Below are positions 17,206 to 26,488 of a stretch of 64,000 nucleotides of DNA, one piece after another; the first letter of the stretch is position 1; each line of letters opens with the position of its first letter. The stretch lies in contig CAWBUS010000005.1 in NCBI GenBank assembly GCA_963792025.1, positions 372,001 to 436,000 of the forward strand, written 5' to 3'. The notes beneath the pieces were generated by a model. The model saw only the letters and a program-made list of their open reading frames with translations. It did not search any database and had not been told where the DNA came from. The position numbers and the translations under genes are program-made. Source of the DNA: Ginsengibacter sp963792025 (GTDB taxonomy: Bacteria > Bacteroidota > Bacteroidia > Chitinophagales > Chitinophagaceae).

Positions 17206-17643
17206 TTAATTATAAATAATAATTGTAGGCGAAGATGCTGTATCGCTTACATGGCCGGCATTATCTTTTAATACAAAACGAAAAACGGTGGTGTCGTTAA
17301 GCGGTGAACATTGAGGAGTGATATCGCCATAATTCAAAGACACATTTATAGTTCCTTTCTGGTCTTTAGTAGCGGGAAAAACAGGCAACGTAAAAGTGGC
17401 ATAGTTATTAGTAATCGTGCAGGCCGGCAGCATTCTTTGCGGGAATTCTACATATATCGAACCGCTATCGGAAAAATCGCCTTCTGCATCAGTAAAAGTC
17501 AAAGCGAAATTTAAAACCCCCTGTGGATGAAGTTCAGTTGTGTTAACAGACTTAAATTTTAAAGAAGGTGTTGAGGAAAATTTATTCTTGGAACAAGAGA
17601 CGGCAATTAATATCAATACAAAAAATAAAAGGGTATAACGCAT
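17206..17643 (-). CDS. Hypothetical lipoprotein, Ig-like beta domain
   Basis: A 145-residue lipoprotein: signal peptide with lipobox AVSC (Cys17) followed by SKNKFSS. The mature part is a beta-sandwich of about 120 residues with an LNFALTFTDAEGDF segment and an end (FRFVLKDNAGHVSDTASSPTIII) typical of Ig-like or cadherin-like modules in Bacteroidota surface lipoproteins. There is a plausible -7 element (TAATTTTG, 17662-17669). It is divergent from the LuxE-like gene. No function can be assigned. Confidence 0.75.
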   Translation of the reverse strand: MRYTLLFFVLILIAVSCSKNKFSSTPSLKFKSVNTTELHPQGVLNFALTFTDAEGDFSDSGSIYVEFPQRMLPACTITNNYATFTLPVFPATKDQKGTINVSLNYGDITPQCSPLNDTTVFRFVLKDNAGHVSDTASSPTIIIYN

Positions 17644-17752
17644 CTTTGTGTTTTAATTCTTCAAAATTAAATATTAAAAACTGAATAATTTTTTAGAAAT
17701 ATCTAAATGGGAAGATAAAGTTTTCTCGGCCAACGATTATAATTTTCAACAA

Positions 17753-18700
17753 ATGGCTTTGGAGATATTCCGACTACAATATAAGCACAACAAAATTTAT
17801 AACAGATACTTGCATGCATTAAAGGTAGATCCGCTAAAGGTTGATAAAATTGAAAATATTCCTTTTTTGCCCATTCAATTCTTTAAATCCAATGTGGTTA
17901 CCACTTCAAATTTTGAACCTGAAATTATTTTTGAAAGTAGCGGAACAACAGGAGAAAACACAAGCCGACATTTAGTAAAAAAAATATCGCTTTATAAAGA
18001 AAGCTTTATGGAAAGCTTCAAACTTTTTTATGGCAGGCCGGAAGACTGGTGTATTATTGGTTTACTGCCGGGTTATCTCGAAAGACAGAATTCATCTTTG
18101 ATCACCATGGTCGATCATCTTATAAAAGTAAGCAATCACCCGCATAGTGGATTTTATCTTCTTGATTACGAAAAACTTTACCAGGCTTTAGTGCATAACG
18201 AAATAAGAAATCAGCGTGTTTTATTAATTGGTGTAACTTTTGCTTTACTGGATTTCGCAGAAAGGTATTCGATGAAACTTAATCATACAACCATTATGGA
18301 AACAGGCGGCATGAAAGGCAGAAGGGAAGAAATTACACGTGACGAAGTTCATGGTTTTTTGCAACAAAAACTCGGATTGAAAAAAATCCATTCAGAATAT
18401 GGGATGACGGAATTATTATCGCAGGCATATTCAAAAGGAAACGGCATGTACCGGTGCCCCCCGTGGATGAAAGTATTAGTAAGGGAAGAAAATGATCCTT
18501 TTGAAATAACACCATTTCCTTCAACAATTAAACCGTCAGCGGGTTTATTAAATGTGATAGACCTTGCAAACATCTATTCGTGTTGTTTTATTGCAACCGA
18601 CGATGTTGGCAAATTATACCGGGATAACTCTTTTGAAGTGCTGGGCCGAAGGGATATCAGCGATTTGAGAGGTTGTAGTCTGTTAGTTTCATCCACCTGA
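17753..18700 (+). CDS. LuxE/PaaK-like acyl-protein synthetase family protein
   Basis: A 315-residue ANL-superfamily protein of the LuxE type, which activates fatty acids with ATP. Visible are the AMP-binding loop FESSGTTGENTSRH, the family motif ILLI/LLIGVTFALLDFAE, METGGMKGRREEITRDE, the HSEYGMTELLSQAY segment (A5 motif) and the C-terminal ATDDVGKLY...EVLGRRDISDLRGCSLLV. The first ATG is at 17753, but the frame stays open upstream to 17678 and encodes plausible sequence (LNNFLEISKWEDKVFSANDY) matching the N-terminus I recall for homologues; no ATG, GTG or TTG is available there, only CTG at 17681. In Bacteroidota these proteins are poorly characterised. Confidence 0.85.
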   Translation: MALEIFRLQYKHNKIYNRYLHALKVDPLKVDKIENIPFLPIQFFKSNVVTTSNFEPEIIFESSGTTGENTSRHLVKKISLYKESFMESFKLFYGRPEDWCIIGLLPGYLERQNSSLITMVDHLIKVSNHPHSGFYLLDYEKLYQALVHNEIRNQRVLLIGVTFALLDFAERYSMKLNHTTIMETGGMKGRREEITRDEVHGFLQQKLGLKKIHSEYGMTELLSQAYSKGNGMYRCPPWMKVLVREENDPFEITPFPSTIKPSAGLLNVIDLANIYSCCFIATDDVGKLYRDNSFEVLGRRDISDLRGCSLLVSST

Positions 18701-18895
18701 TTTTCAAAAAAAAATCATTTACAATAAGGTAATATCGGGTTGATGAAATAAAAAAGATATTTGAGTGGTTTCACCTAATTTTAAAACATTAATTTTCACA
18801 TTAAAAATCCAATTGCACATCACAAAAAATTACAATTGGTAATTCAAAATATAACCGTGTAGTGGTAACAGTTAGCACAAACAGTAAAATTACTT

Positions 18896-20107
18896 ATGAT
18901 AATTCCCATCATTATAACGCTTTGTGGTTTATTACTGATTGCCTATATATTTGACCTTACCTCGTCAAAAACAAAAATTCCTTCCGTTCTTTTGCTATTA
19001 ATTCTTGGTTGGATTGTTCGGCAAGTTTCCCAGCTGATGAAAATTAATATTCCGGACCTTACTAATTTGTTGCCTTTTTTAGGAACCATAGGGCTGATAT
19101 TAATAGTACTTGAAGGCTCACTGGAACTTGAATACGATAGAACTAAAAAAACGCTGATAGCCAAATCATTTATTGTCGCATTAGTGTCAATGTTAGCATT
19201 AGCCTTCCTGCTGGCATTTCTCTTTGATTATTTTGAAGATGTTCCATTTAAAATAAGTTTGACTAACGCCATTCCATTTTGCGTTATAAGCAGTGCTGTA
19301 GCCATCTCCAGCGTCAAACACTTTTCTACAGCACATAAGGAATTTATAATTTACGAAAGCAGTCTTTCCGATATTTTAGGGGTATTGTTTTTCAATTTTA
19401 TTGCACTGAACAGTGTTATTAATTTACAATCTGCAGGCCGCTTTACTTTACAACTTTTAGTAATCGCGGCAATCTCGCTTATTGCTACGATAGGGCTATC
19501 GTATCTCCTAAGCAAAATAGAGCACCAGATAAAATTTGTACCGATCATTTTACTAGTGATTTTAATTTATGCCATTTCAGAAATTTACCATTTACCGGCG
19601 CTTATTTTTATTCTCTTGTTCGGGCTATTTTTGGGCAACCTGGATGAATTAAAGCAATTTAAGTGGATACAGATTTTACGACCTAGGGAATTAGATAAAG
19701 AAGTTCATAAATTCAAAGAATTAATAGTTGAAATAACATTTTTAATAAGGGCATTATTCTTTCTGCTTTTTGGTTACCTGATGAAAAAATCAGAGATATT
19801 AAATCCCGAAACCATTATTTGGGCTGCATTAATTGTTGCGGCAATATTTATCTTTCGTGCCATAATGCTAAAACTTTTGAAGTTGCCATTAACGCCACTG
19901 TTATTTGTTGCACCAAGAGGCCTTATTACAATTCTCCTCTTTTTAAAAATTATACCAGCAGACAATATTACACTTGTAAATACCTCGCTGGTGATACAGG
20001 TTATAGTATTAACAGCATTAGTAATGATGATCGGACTCATGTTTACCAAGAATCCTGCTATGGTCAACGTAAAAAGAGAGAAAGTAGCAGTGGTCCCAAC
20101 TGAATAA
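18896..20107 (+). CDS. Cation:proton antiporter (CPA-type)
   Basis: A 403-residue membrane protein with about 12 helices, starting directly with a hydrophobic segment (IIPIIITLCGLLLIAYIFDL). SKTKIPSVLLLLILGWIVRQ and LPFLGTIGLILIVLEGSLELEYD are the TM2-TM3 features of the Na+/H+ exchanger family, and SSLSDILGVLFFNFIAL carries the conserved aspartate of the transport site (TM5 region). The C-terminal LLFVAPRGLITILLFLKIIP matches the APRG(L/A)(I/V) signature. No RCK/TrkA regulatory domain follows the helices. It probably exchanges Na+ or K+ for protons. It stands alone, with a 263-base gap downstream. Confidence 0.9.
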   Translation: MIIPIIITLCGLLLIAYIFDLTSSKTKIPSVLLLLILGWIVRQVSQLMKINIPDLTNLLPFLGTIGLILIVLEGSLELEYDRTKKTLIAKSFIVALVSMLALAFLLAFLFDYFEDVPFKISLTNAIPFCVISSAVAISSVKHFSTAHKEFIIYESSLSDILGVLFFNFIALNSVINLQSAGRFTLQLLVIAAISLIATIGLSYLLSKIEHQIKFVPIILLVILIYAISEIYHLPALIFILLFGLFLGNLDELKQFKWIQILRPRELDKEVHKFKELIVEITFLIRALFFLLFGYLMKKSEILNPETIIWAALIVAAIFIFRAIMLKLLKLPLTPLLFVAPRGLITILLFLKIIPADNITLVNTSLVIQVIVLTALVMMIGLMFTKNPAMVNVKREKVAVVPTE

Positions 20108-20370
20108 TGACGCAAGCTCATTGCGGAATTTAGCTATTAAATATCCACACTTGCCATTTTTTAAACCCGAAACCTAAAAGTTTTAATTGAAAATCAACAG
20201 CTTACAGCTAATTAAGTTCTACCCGAAAAAAGCTTTCCACACGGGCAATTAAATAATTATTTTCCCGTTTATCATTTATATAGCTACCAGCGGGCAGTTA
20301 TATCTAAATTCAATATACTAGTTATCCAAGTTAAGCAATCCAGTATATTATATAATTTAACCTGGCAATA

Positions 20371-21210
20371 ATGAATCCTAAGAAAGAAAAAACCACTGTC
20401 CTGTTTGTAAACAAGAATGCCCAGGGTATTAAGCCCATGCAGATTTCAAGCAAACTAATTCTCAATTGGAAAAAATACCTCGCAGCAATGTTGCTTGTTT
20501 TTTTTGTCTTGATAGGCGCAATCGTATTTCTCACCTCTAATAACCTGAAGCAGGTTCAACTTCGTGAAGCGCTTGCACAAAAAATACAGTCGATGCATGT
20601 GACTTACGCACAAGTGGATACCAATGCCATCCGCGACAAGTTTACCACTATTGACAAAGAACTTGTAACTATTAATGGATATTTAAGAGCCAGGGGCATT
20701 AGATCTACTTTGAAAGTACCAGAAGGCGGTGAAGAAGACCATGACATTATATCCACAGACGAGATCAGCGATTTTTACGATAATTATTTAAAGAAGATAA
20801 TTTATAATATTTCGTATACGCCTTTGGGTTACCCTTATCCCGGGGCAATCACTTCTACATTTGGGCATCGCGAAAATCCATTTAGCGGAGAAGGAGTTGA
20901 AACTCACAAAGGTGTTGATATTAGAGGCGCCTGGGGTTCTCCCGTTAAAGCCATGGCGAAAGGCGAAGTTGAATTCGCAGGTTTAAGAGGTGGATTTGGA
21001 AATTGTATTATGCTCAAACATGGCAACGGTTTTGAAACACTATACGGGCACTTATCAAAAATTCTTGTAAGTGTTGGTCAGAAGATTGAAATAGGCCAGC
21101 AGATAGGTAACATAGGCTCTACCGGTCGCTCAACGGGACCTCATTTGCATTACGAGGTACATAAAAACGGAGAAAAAATTGATCCAAAAAACTTTTTAAC
21201 CCTTAACTGA
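20371..21210 (+). CDS. Membrane-anchored M23 (LytM) peptidoglycan peptidase
   Basis: A 279-residue protein: cytoplasmic N-terminus of ~33 residues, one transmembrane helix (~34-56), a coiled-coil-like periplasmic stretch (~60-115) and an M23 domain (~155-277). The zinc ligands and catalytic residues are intact: His179 and Asp183 in HKGVD, His227 in LYGHLS, and His258/His260 in PHLHYEVH. It should therefore be an active D,D- or L,D-endopeptidase on peptidoglycan crosslinks rather than a degenerate activator. The next gene, six bases downstream, is a bactofilin. The same pairing directs cell shape in Helicobacter (CcmA with Csd1) and Caulobacter, so localised wall cutting guided by the bactofilin is a good inference. 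Confidence 0.92.
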   Translation: MNPKKEKTTVLFVNKNAQGIKPMQISSKLILNWKKYLAAMLLVFFVLIGAIVFLTSNNLKQVQLREALAQKIQSMHVTYAQVDTNAIRDKFTTIDKELVTINGYLRARGIRSTLKVPEGGEEDHDIISTDEISDFYDNYLKKIIYNISYTPLGYPYPGAITSTFGHRENPFSGEGVETHKGVDIRGAWGSPVKAMAKGEVEFAGLRGGFGNCIMLKHGNGFETLYGHLSKILVSVGQKIEIGQQIGNIGSTGRSTGPHLHYEVHKNGEKIDPKNFLTLN

Positions 21211-21216
21211 TATAAC

Positions 21217-21618
21217 ATGTTTAAAAAAAATAACAAACAACAGACACTGGAAATTAATCAACAGGAAATTTCAACCATAATTGGCGAAGGCTTTGTTTTT
21301 ACGGGCAAGCTGCAAGGCACTGCCGCGATAAGAATAGAAGGCAAAATAATTGGAGATGTAAATGTTGAAGGCGGCGTGATACTAGGAGAAAAAGGAAACA
21401 TTGAAGGTAACCTGATTACCAAATCGGCAGTTATATTCGGATCAGTAAACGGCAACGTAAAATCTATCCAATTAGAAATAAAAAAGACCGGTTGTGTAAA
21501 TGGAGACATTACAACCGACACACTCGAAATTGAATTAGGGGCACAATACAACGGCAAATTGAATATGAAACGGCAGCAGCCACTACCGCAACAGGAGCCT
21601 TTAGCCGAAGCTTCATAA
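21217..21618 (+). CDS. Bactofilin (polymer-forming cytoskeletal protein)
   Basis: A 133-residue bactofilin. The core (residues ~18-112) is a right-handed beta-helix with the periodic GKL-x-G...IRIEGKIIGDVNVEGGVILGEKGNIEGNLITKSAVIFGSVNGNV pattern, flanked by disordered tails rich in Lys/Gln and Pro/Gln. Bactofilins self-assemble into nucleotide-free filaments on the inner membrane. The gene follows the M23 peptidase by six bases, and the pair ends at a strong bidirectional terminator (21675-21702). Length and motif are normal for the family. Confidence 0.93.
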   Translation: MFKKNNKQQTLEINQQEISTIIGEGFVFTGKLQGTAAIRIEGKIIGDVNVEGGVILGEKGNIEGNLITKSAVIFGSVNGNVKSIQLEIKKTGCVNGDITTDTLEIELGAQYNGKLNMKRQQPLPQQEPLAEAS

Positions 21619-21674
21619 TATAGATGAATAGTTGACGTAGATCAATCTTACGCTAATAAAATTTATAAGTTACA

Positions 21675-21702
21675 AAAACGCCCGGCAATTGCAGGGCGTT
21701 TT
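21675..21702. terminator. Bidirectional intrinsic terminator
   Basis: AAAACGCCC (21675-21683) and GGGCGTTTT (21694-21702) form a perfect nine-pair stem, extended by an inner GCAATTGC palindrome in the loop. The terminal A/T runs supply a U-tract on both strands. It lies between the convergent bactofilin and Oar-like receptor genes. Confidence 0.9.
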
Positions 21703-21721
21703 AAGTTCAAAAAATAAATTA

Positions 21722-24700
21722 TCAAAATATATATCTCAATCCAAGTTGCATACCCCATGTGCTGAAGGTAGAAACATCAGTATAGAAAGGTTTTGTAATT
21801 AAAGCCTTATTAAATTCTGCGAGGTTATAAACTGGTGTTCCATTTGCATCGATAGATTTCAAAGAAAGAGGGTTATTGATTGTGTAAAGATCTTTTAATC
21901 CCCAATTCTTACTAAGTAAATTTGGAACGTTCAGAACATCCACGCTAAATTCAAGCGTATGTTTCGTACCCCCTGCCATTATGAAAAAGTCCTGCAAAAA
22001 TCTTGCGTCTATGCGGTTATACCAGGGCGTTAGTGCTGAATTTCTTTCTGCATATTGACCGGCATGTTTTTTAAGATATCTGCTATTACTTAAAAGTTGA
22101 TCATACGCTGCCTGCTGCTGAGCTATTGTATATTTAACCGATCCGTCAGAATTCTTAAAATCTGCAAAAGGAACATCAGAACCTTTGGCATAAATGTACA
22201 TCAGGTCAGATGAACTGTTTCCATCTTTATTAACATCGCCCCCTACTATATAACTAAATCTTGCCTGTGCTTCTCCTTCATAAAAAAGAGACAAGGTGCT
22301 GGCAAAATGGTTTGCATATTCTTTTCTGTAAGAAATAGTACCAACGATCCTATGAGGAATTGAATAGGCTGAATTGTAAAGTTCTTCATCGTTAGGAGTT
22401 CCTTTATTGATAATAGATTGCCAGGCTGAAGTAGCCTGGGAGCCAGGGTTAGGACTTACTTCGGTAGCTAAGGTGTATGTATAAGCAACTGATCCGTAAA
22501 ATCCATTTGCAAATGCTTTTGACAATTGCGCAGTGCTGGCAAATGAGTACCCTTTCTTAGTGTTCTCAAGAACTATAACTGAACCTACACTAGGGTTAAC
22601 AAATTTGGAACTTCCTGTTTGTGCCGTAGGATAATATGGTCTGTTATCTTCGCCCGATAAAGTTCCGGAAGGAGCTATCAGGTTAGCATTACGCATCTTT
22701 ACTGCATTCAAATCTTTTGTATACAAAATGTCTACTGTGGCAGTAAAGCCATTTCCAAGCTGCTTGTCGATTCCAAAATTTGTTCTGAAGACCTGTGGAA
22801 ACTTAAAGTTAGGATCAATCAATACAAAACTTCCGGGTGCCGTTGCCGTAATCGTTGAAGGGAACTTTGAAACATAGGCATCTGGATTAGGATTGAATGT
22901 TATACCCGCCAAATCAGCCGCCTGATTGATAACGACACCATTTTGATATACGCCGCTGTTACTTGGCATATTAGTTAAAAATACAAATGGTATTTTACCG
23001 GTAAATATTCCTGTACCACCACGCAGAACGAGTCCTTTTTCGTCAGGTACTTTCCATCTGAAACCAAGTCGTGGCGAAAATAGAATACTCGCTTTGGGCC
23101 ATTTCCCGGTACTATAATTAGTAAGGTTTCCGTTCTTATCAGGAAATTGCAGCGCTTCAATAGCCGGATTTGAAAGTGGTTGCTTAAGATAAGTTGGAAC
23201 GTCTCCTCTTATCCCATAGGTAAGTTTGAAGTTGCTGTTGATGTTAAATTCATCCTGGACATAAGCTCCTATTTGACCGAGTTGGAGATTGGCAGAAAAA
23301 ACTTTAGGCTGGCCTGGAACTAAAGAATATGTGTACGAAAAATATGCAGGTGGCGCATCATTAACAAAATCATTCAAATCGTTATACATATAATAGCTCT
23401 CAGAACCGGCCATAAATGCATTTCCCACTTTTTGATATTCATAAGTTGCTCCCGCAGTTAACGTGTGCCTTCCTGCAAAAAAAGTAAAGTTGTCAGTAAG
23501 GTCGGCAATATTGTTAACCACTTCATTATTCCTTGTGAAAGGATCCGTACCTGCACTCATATAGTTGCGCCCTTTGGTTACACCAGCCACTGTGCCATCG
23601 GCATCGAAAATTTCTATTGTCGGAAAAATTCCGCCGGGACTGTTTCTTTTATCATCTATATGGGTATATGCAAGTAATAGTTGATTTGAAAACCTGCTGT
23701 TAAAATTACTATTCAACTCGATGGTTCCGGATTGAACAACATGATCGGTTCCATAATCTGAATTTGAAAATCCTATTGATTGATTGCTGTTTCTGTTATT
23801 GGGTAATCTGCTGAGTGCTCCTGAAGTTCCCCTGATTGTAAAGCCGCCTGCACCACTATTTGGCACGCTGCTTCCATTTAAAGGTGATTGGTCGGATCCT
23901 TTAAAATCACTGTACTTAATTACTAATTTCTGTTTGTCGCTGATATTCCAATCTATTTTGCCAAGCAATTTTCTATTTTTGGTAACATAATTCGGCCGAT
24001 TGTCATAAGCCCCGGCGTCGTACCCATATTTTGATTTCAATACTGAGGCAAACTTATCCAGCGAATCCTTCGGTGCAGCAGACAGGAGCCCTGAAGAAGA
24101 GGAACCTGTAGGGATAAAAGTGTTGGAGTTAGGCACCGATTTATTTTCCCACTCGGCATTTGCAAAGAAAAATAATTTGTTCTTAATGATTGGCCCGCCA
24201 AGGCTTGCGCCGTATACTTTATTTTTTTGAGGAGTTTGCGTAAGGTCTACATCGCCAACATGCTTTCCGTTGAAACTTTGATCGCGGTAAAAACCATAGG
24301 CAGTACCGTGAAAAGTATTAGTTCCGCTCTTCGTTATTACATTCAAACCTGCCCCAGTGAAGCCCGATTGCCTAACATCATAAGGCGCAATGTTTACCGA
24401 AATTTCATCATAAGCATCTATTGAAATTGGACTTGCGCCACCTCCGGGTTGCGGGTCGGTAGATAAACCAAAATTGTTATTGAGGTTGGCTCCATCAATC
24501 TGTAGATTATTAAATCTCCCATCTCTACCAGCAAAACTATTACCACTGCTCGCTTGTGGAGTAGCTCTTGTAAAGTCGGTAATACTTCTTGAGATAGAAG
24601 GCAACATCATAATTTGTCTTGCATTAAATACAGTACTGGCTCCAGTTTTCGTTCTTGAAGCACGGTTACCTGCAGCATTTACAGTCACTTCTTTTAATAA

Positions 24701-25042
24701 CGTAGAATTACTAGAAAGGATGACATCAGCAGAAAATGGTTCGCCAAGAATTAGCGAAACGTCATTCAGCGTTTGAGGTGTATATCCAACATATTCAACC
24801 GTTATGCTATAGGGGCCTCCAACTCTAGCATAGGGAATCGTGAAGTTTCCATCTTTTTTTGTGATTGTTTGATACTTGGTACCTGAAGGCTGATGAATTG
24901 CCGTAATTGTCGCACCTTCTAATGGAGTTCCTGCATCAGATTTTACAAAGCCAACAATACTGCTGGTTGTAACCTGGCCGCTAACGGAAAAAGCGGAAAT
25001 AAGAGCAACAATTAGAAATAATACGAGTCTTCTTAGTTTCAT
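21722..25042 (-). CDS. Oar-like TonB-dependent receptor with carboxypeptidase-regulatory domain
   Basis: A 1106-residue outer-membrane protein. Signal peptide (LVLFLIVALISAFSVSGQ); a carboxypeptidase-regulatory-like module at ~25-110 (SIVGFVKSDAGTPLEGATITAIHQPSGTKYQTITKKDGNF); a plug at ~130-250 with the Oar-type segment MMLPSISRSITDFTRATPQAS and GRDGRFNNLQIDGANLNNNFGLS; then a large barrel ending LGLRYIF. This type is related to the OmpA-related Oar protein of myxobacteria, which is needed for export or signalling, rather than to SusC or siderophore receptors. It is divergent from ribBA; a TTTTAGTTTT-type leader (25051-25060) precedes its start. Cargo unknown. Confidence 0.9.
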   Translation of the reverse strand: MKLRRLVLFLIVALISAFSVSGQVTTSSIVGFVKSDAGTPLEGATITAIHQPSGTKYQTITKKDGNFTIPYARVGGPYSITVEYVGYTPQTLNDVSLILGEPFSADVILSSNSTLLKEVTVNAAGNRASRTKTGASTVFNARQIMMLPSISRSITDFTRATPQASSGNSFAGRDGRFNNLQIDGANLNNNFGLSTDPQPGGGASPISIDAYDEISVNIAPYDVRQSGFTGAGLNVITKSGTNTFHGTAYGFYRDQSFNGKHVGDVDLTQTPQKNKVYGASLGGPIIKNKLFFFANAEWENKSVPNSNTFIPTGSSSSGLLSAAPKDSLDKFASVLKSKYGYDAGAYDNRPNYVTKNRKLLGKIDWNISDKQKLVIKYSDFKGSDQSPLNGSSVPNSGAGGFTIRGTSGALSRLPNNRNSNQSIGFSNSDYGTDHVVQSGTIELNSNFNSRFSNQLLLAYTHIDDKRNSPGGIFPTIEIFDADGTVAGVTKGRNYMSAGTDPFTRNNEVVNNIADLTDNFTFFAGRHTLTAGATYEYQKVGNAFMAGSESYYMYNDLNDFVNDAPPAYFSYTYSLVPGQPKVFSANLQLGQIGAYVQDEFNINSNFKLTYGIRGDVPTYLKQPLSNPAIEALQFPDKNGNLTNYSTGKWPKASILFSPRLGFRWKVPDEKGLVLRGGTGIFTGKIPFVFLTNMPSNSGVYQNGVVINQAADLAGITFNPNPDAYVSKFPSTITATAPGSFVLIDPNFKFPQVFRTNFGIDKQLGNGFTATVDILYTKDLNAVKMRNANLIAPSGTLSGEDNRPYYPTAQTGSSKFVNPSVGSVIVLENTKKGYSFASTAQLSKAFANGFYGSVAYTYTLATEVSPNPGSQATSAWQSIINKGTPNDEELYNSAYSIPHRIVGTISYRKEYANHFASTLSLFYEGEAQARFSYIVGGDVNKDGNSSSDLMYIYAKGSDVPFADFKNSDGSVKYTIAQQQAAYDQLLSNSRYLKKHAGQYAERNSALTPWYNRIDARFLQDFFIMAGGTKHTLEFSVDVLNVPNLLSKNWGLKDLYTINNPLSLKSIDANGTPVYNLAEFNKALITKPFYTDVSTFSTWGMQLGLRYIF

Positions 25043-25104
25043 GATTAAAGTTTTAGTTTTAGCCGCAAAGGAAATAAATAAAATGATATTTGTAATTGTG
25101 ATTT

Positions 25105-25120
25105 GTTAACACTTATTAAC
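25105..25120. promoter_or_regulatory. Interrupted palindrome, possible operator
   Basis: GTTAACACTTATTAAC has five-base arms GTTAA/TTAAC around six bases, the same architecture as the operator at 6203-6218. It sits in the divergent region between the Oar-like receptor and ribBA, about 63 bases upstream of the receptor start. Function is a guess from symmetry and position. Confidence 0.35.
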
Positions 25121-25246
25121 ATTTGCAAGGCAACCTATTGATAGCAAAAGCTGCTTTTGTTATATTAATAAATTATTAAGACGTTGTGAACATTTACGAT
25201 TTCAGCAATTTTCACTCACTTTAAATAATAAGGATTTTCATTCAAC

Positions 25247-25254
25247 TATCTTTG
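25247..25254 (+). promoter_or_regulatory. -7 element of ribBA promoter
   Basis: TATCTTTG matches TAnnTTTG exactly and lies 17 bases before the ribBA ATG, implying a very short leader. No TTG is present at the expected -33 position. Confidence 0.5.
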
Positions 25255-25271
25255 CATAAATAATATACAAT

Positions 25272-26483
25272 ATGTTAGATACAATTGAAGCTGCAATTGA
25301 AGATATAAAAAATGGAAAATTGGTAATTGTAGTGGATGATGAAGAAAGGGAAAATGAAGGAGACTTTATAACATCGGCAAAGAATGTGACTCCCGAGATC
25401 ATCAATTTCATGAGTAAACATGGTCGCGGGCTCATTTGCGCACCTTTATCTGAAAAGAGATGTGATGAACTGGGACTTGAACTTATGGTAAATGATAATA
25501 CGGCTTTACACGGTACTCCATTTACGGTTAGCGTTGATCTGCTGGGTGACGGATGTACAACAGGAATATCAGCACATGATCGTGCCAAAACAGTTCAGGC
25601 ATTAATTAATCCGGAAACCAAACCTGAGCAGCTCGCCAGACCGGGTCACGTGTTTCCGCTGAGAGCAAAAAATGGCGGAGTTTTGAGACGAACCGGCCAC
25701 ACAGAGGCAACCATCGATTTGGCTAAACTTGCAGGTCATGGCGATGCCGGTGTTTTGGTGGAAATTATGAATGAAGACGGCAGCATGGCACGACTTCCCG
25801 AACTCAAGCTTATTGCCAAAAAACATCAGCTAAAAATTATTTCAATAAAAGACCTCATAGCCTATCGGCTTAAAAAAGAAACGCTCATTAAAGAAGATGT
25901 AAGAGTAAAAATGCCTACGAAATATGGCACATTTGAACTGATTGCTTTTAAACAACTTAATACCGGAGAAGAACACATGGCGCTTAAAAAAGGTGAATGG
26001 AAAAAAGATGAAGCTGTGTTAGTGAGAGTACATTCGAGTTGCATGACGGGAGACATTTTAGGATCACTGAGATGTGATTGCGGAGATCAGTTACATGCTG
26101 CAATGAAGATGGTAGAAGAGGCGGGAAAAGGTGTTGTATTATACATGAACCAGGAAGGAAGAGGAATTGGTTTGGTAAATAAGTTGAAGGCGTATAAATT
26201 ACAGGAAGAAGGATTAGATACCGTGGAAGCAAATATAAAATTGGGCTTCGGAATGGATGAAAGAGATTATGGTGTAGGAGCACAGATTTTAAGAGAACTG
26301 GGCATTTCAAAAATAAAACTCATAACAAATAACCCAAGGAAGAGAGCTGGTTTGTTTGGATATGGACTTGAAATAGTTGAAATTGTTCCAATAGAAATAG
26401 AACCCAATTCACACAACAAAAAATATCTAACTACCAAGAGAGATAAACTGGGTCATAATATTTTACAAACCGGGAAAATCTAA
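25272..26483 (+). CDS. ribBA: Bifunctional DHBP synthase / GTP cyclohydrolase II
   Basis: A 403-residue bifunctional riboflavin enzyme. Residues ~1-200 are 3,4-dihydroxy-2-butanone-4-phosphate synthase, with the acidic loop DDEERENEGDF (residues 22-32) and GHTEATIDLA. Residues ~205-400 are GTP cyclohydrolase II: zinc cysteines Cys257, Cys268 and Cys270 in SSCMTGDILGSLRCDC, and the YMNQEGRGIGL substrate loop. Both active sites look complete, so it supplies both precursors of the lumazine ring. The short leader (~10 bases from the predicted start point) leaves no room for an FMN riboswitch. It converges with the TamB gene, leaving five bases between the stops. Confidence 0.97.
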   Translation: MLDTIEAAIEDIKNGKLVIVVDDEERENEGDFITSAKNVTPEIINFMSKHGRGLICAPLSEKRCDELGLELMVNDNTALHGTPFTVSVDLLGDGCTTGISAHDRAKTVQALINPETKPEQLARPGHVFPLRAKNGGVLRRTGHTEATIDLAKLAGHGDAGVLVEIMNEDGSMARLPELKLIAKKHQLKIISIKDLIAYRLKKETLIKEDVRVKMPTKYGTFELIAFKQLNTGEEHMALKKGEWKKDEAVLVRVHSSCMTGDILGSLRCDCGDQLHAAMKMVEEAGKGVVLYMNQEGRGIGLVNKLKAYKLQEEGLDTVEANIKLGFGMDERDYGVGAQILRELGISKIKLITNNPRKRAGLFGYGLEIVEIVPIEIEPNSHNKKYLTTKRDKLGHNILQTGKI

Positions 26484-26488
26484 GTTCA

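Noticed and set aside
25043..25271. FMN riboswitch upstream of ribBA
   Set aside because: The predicted -7 box lies only 17 bases before the start codon and none of the conserved FMN-aptamer segments is visible in the 228-base gap.
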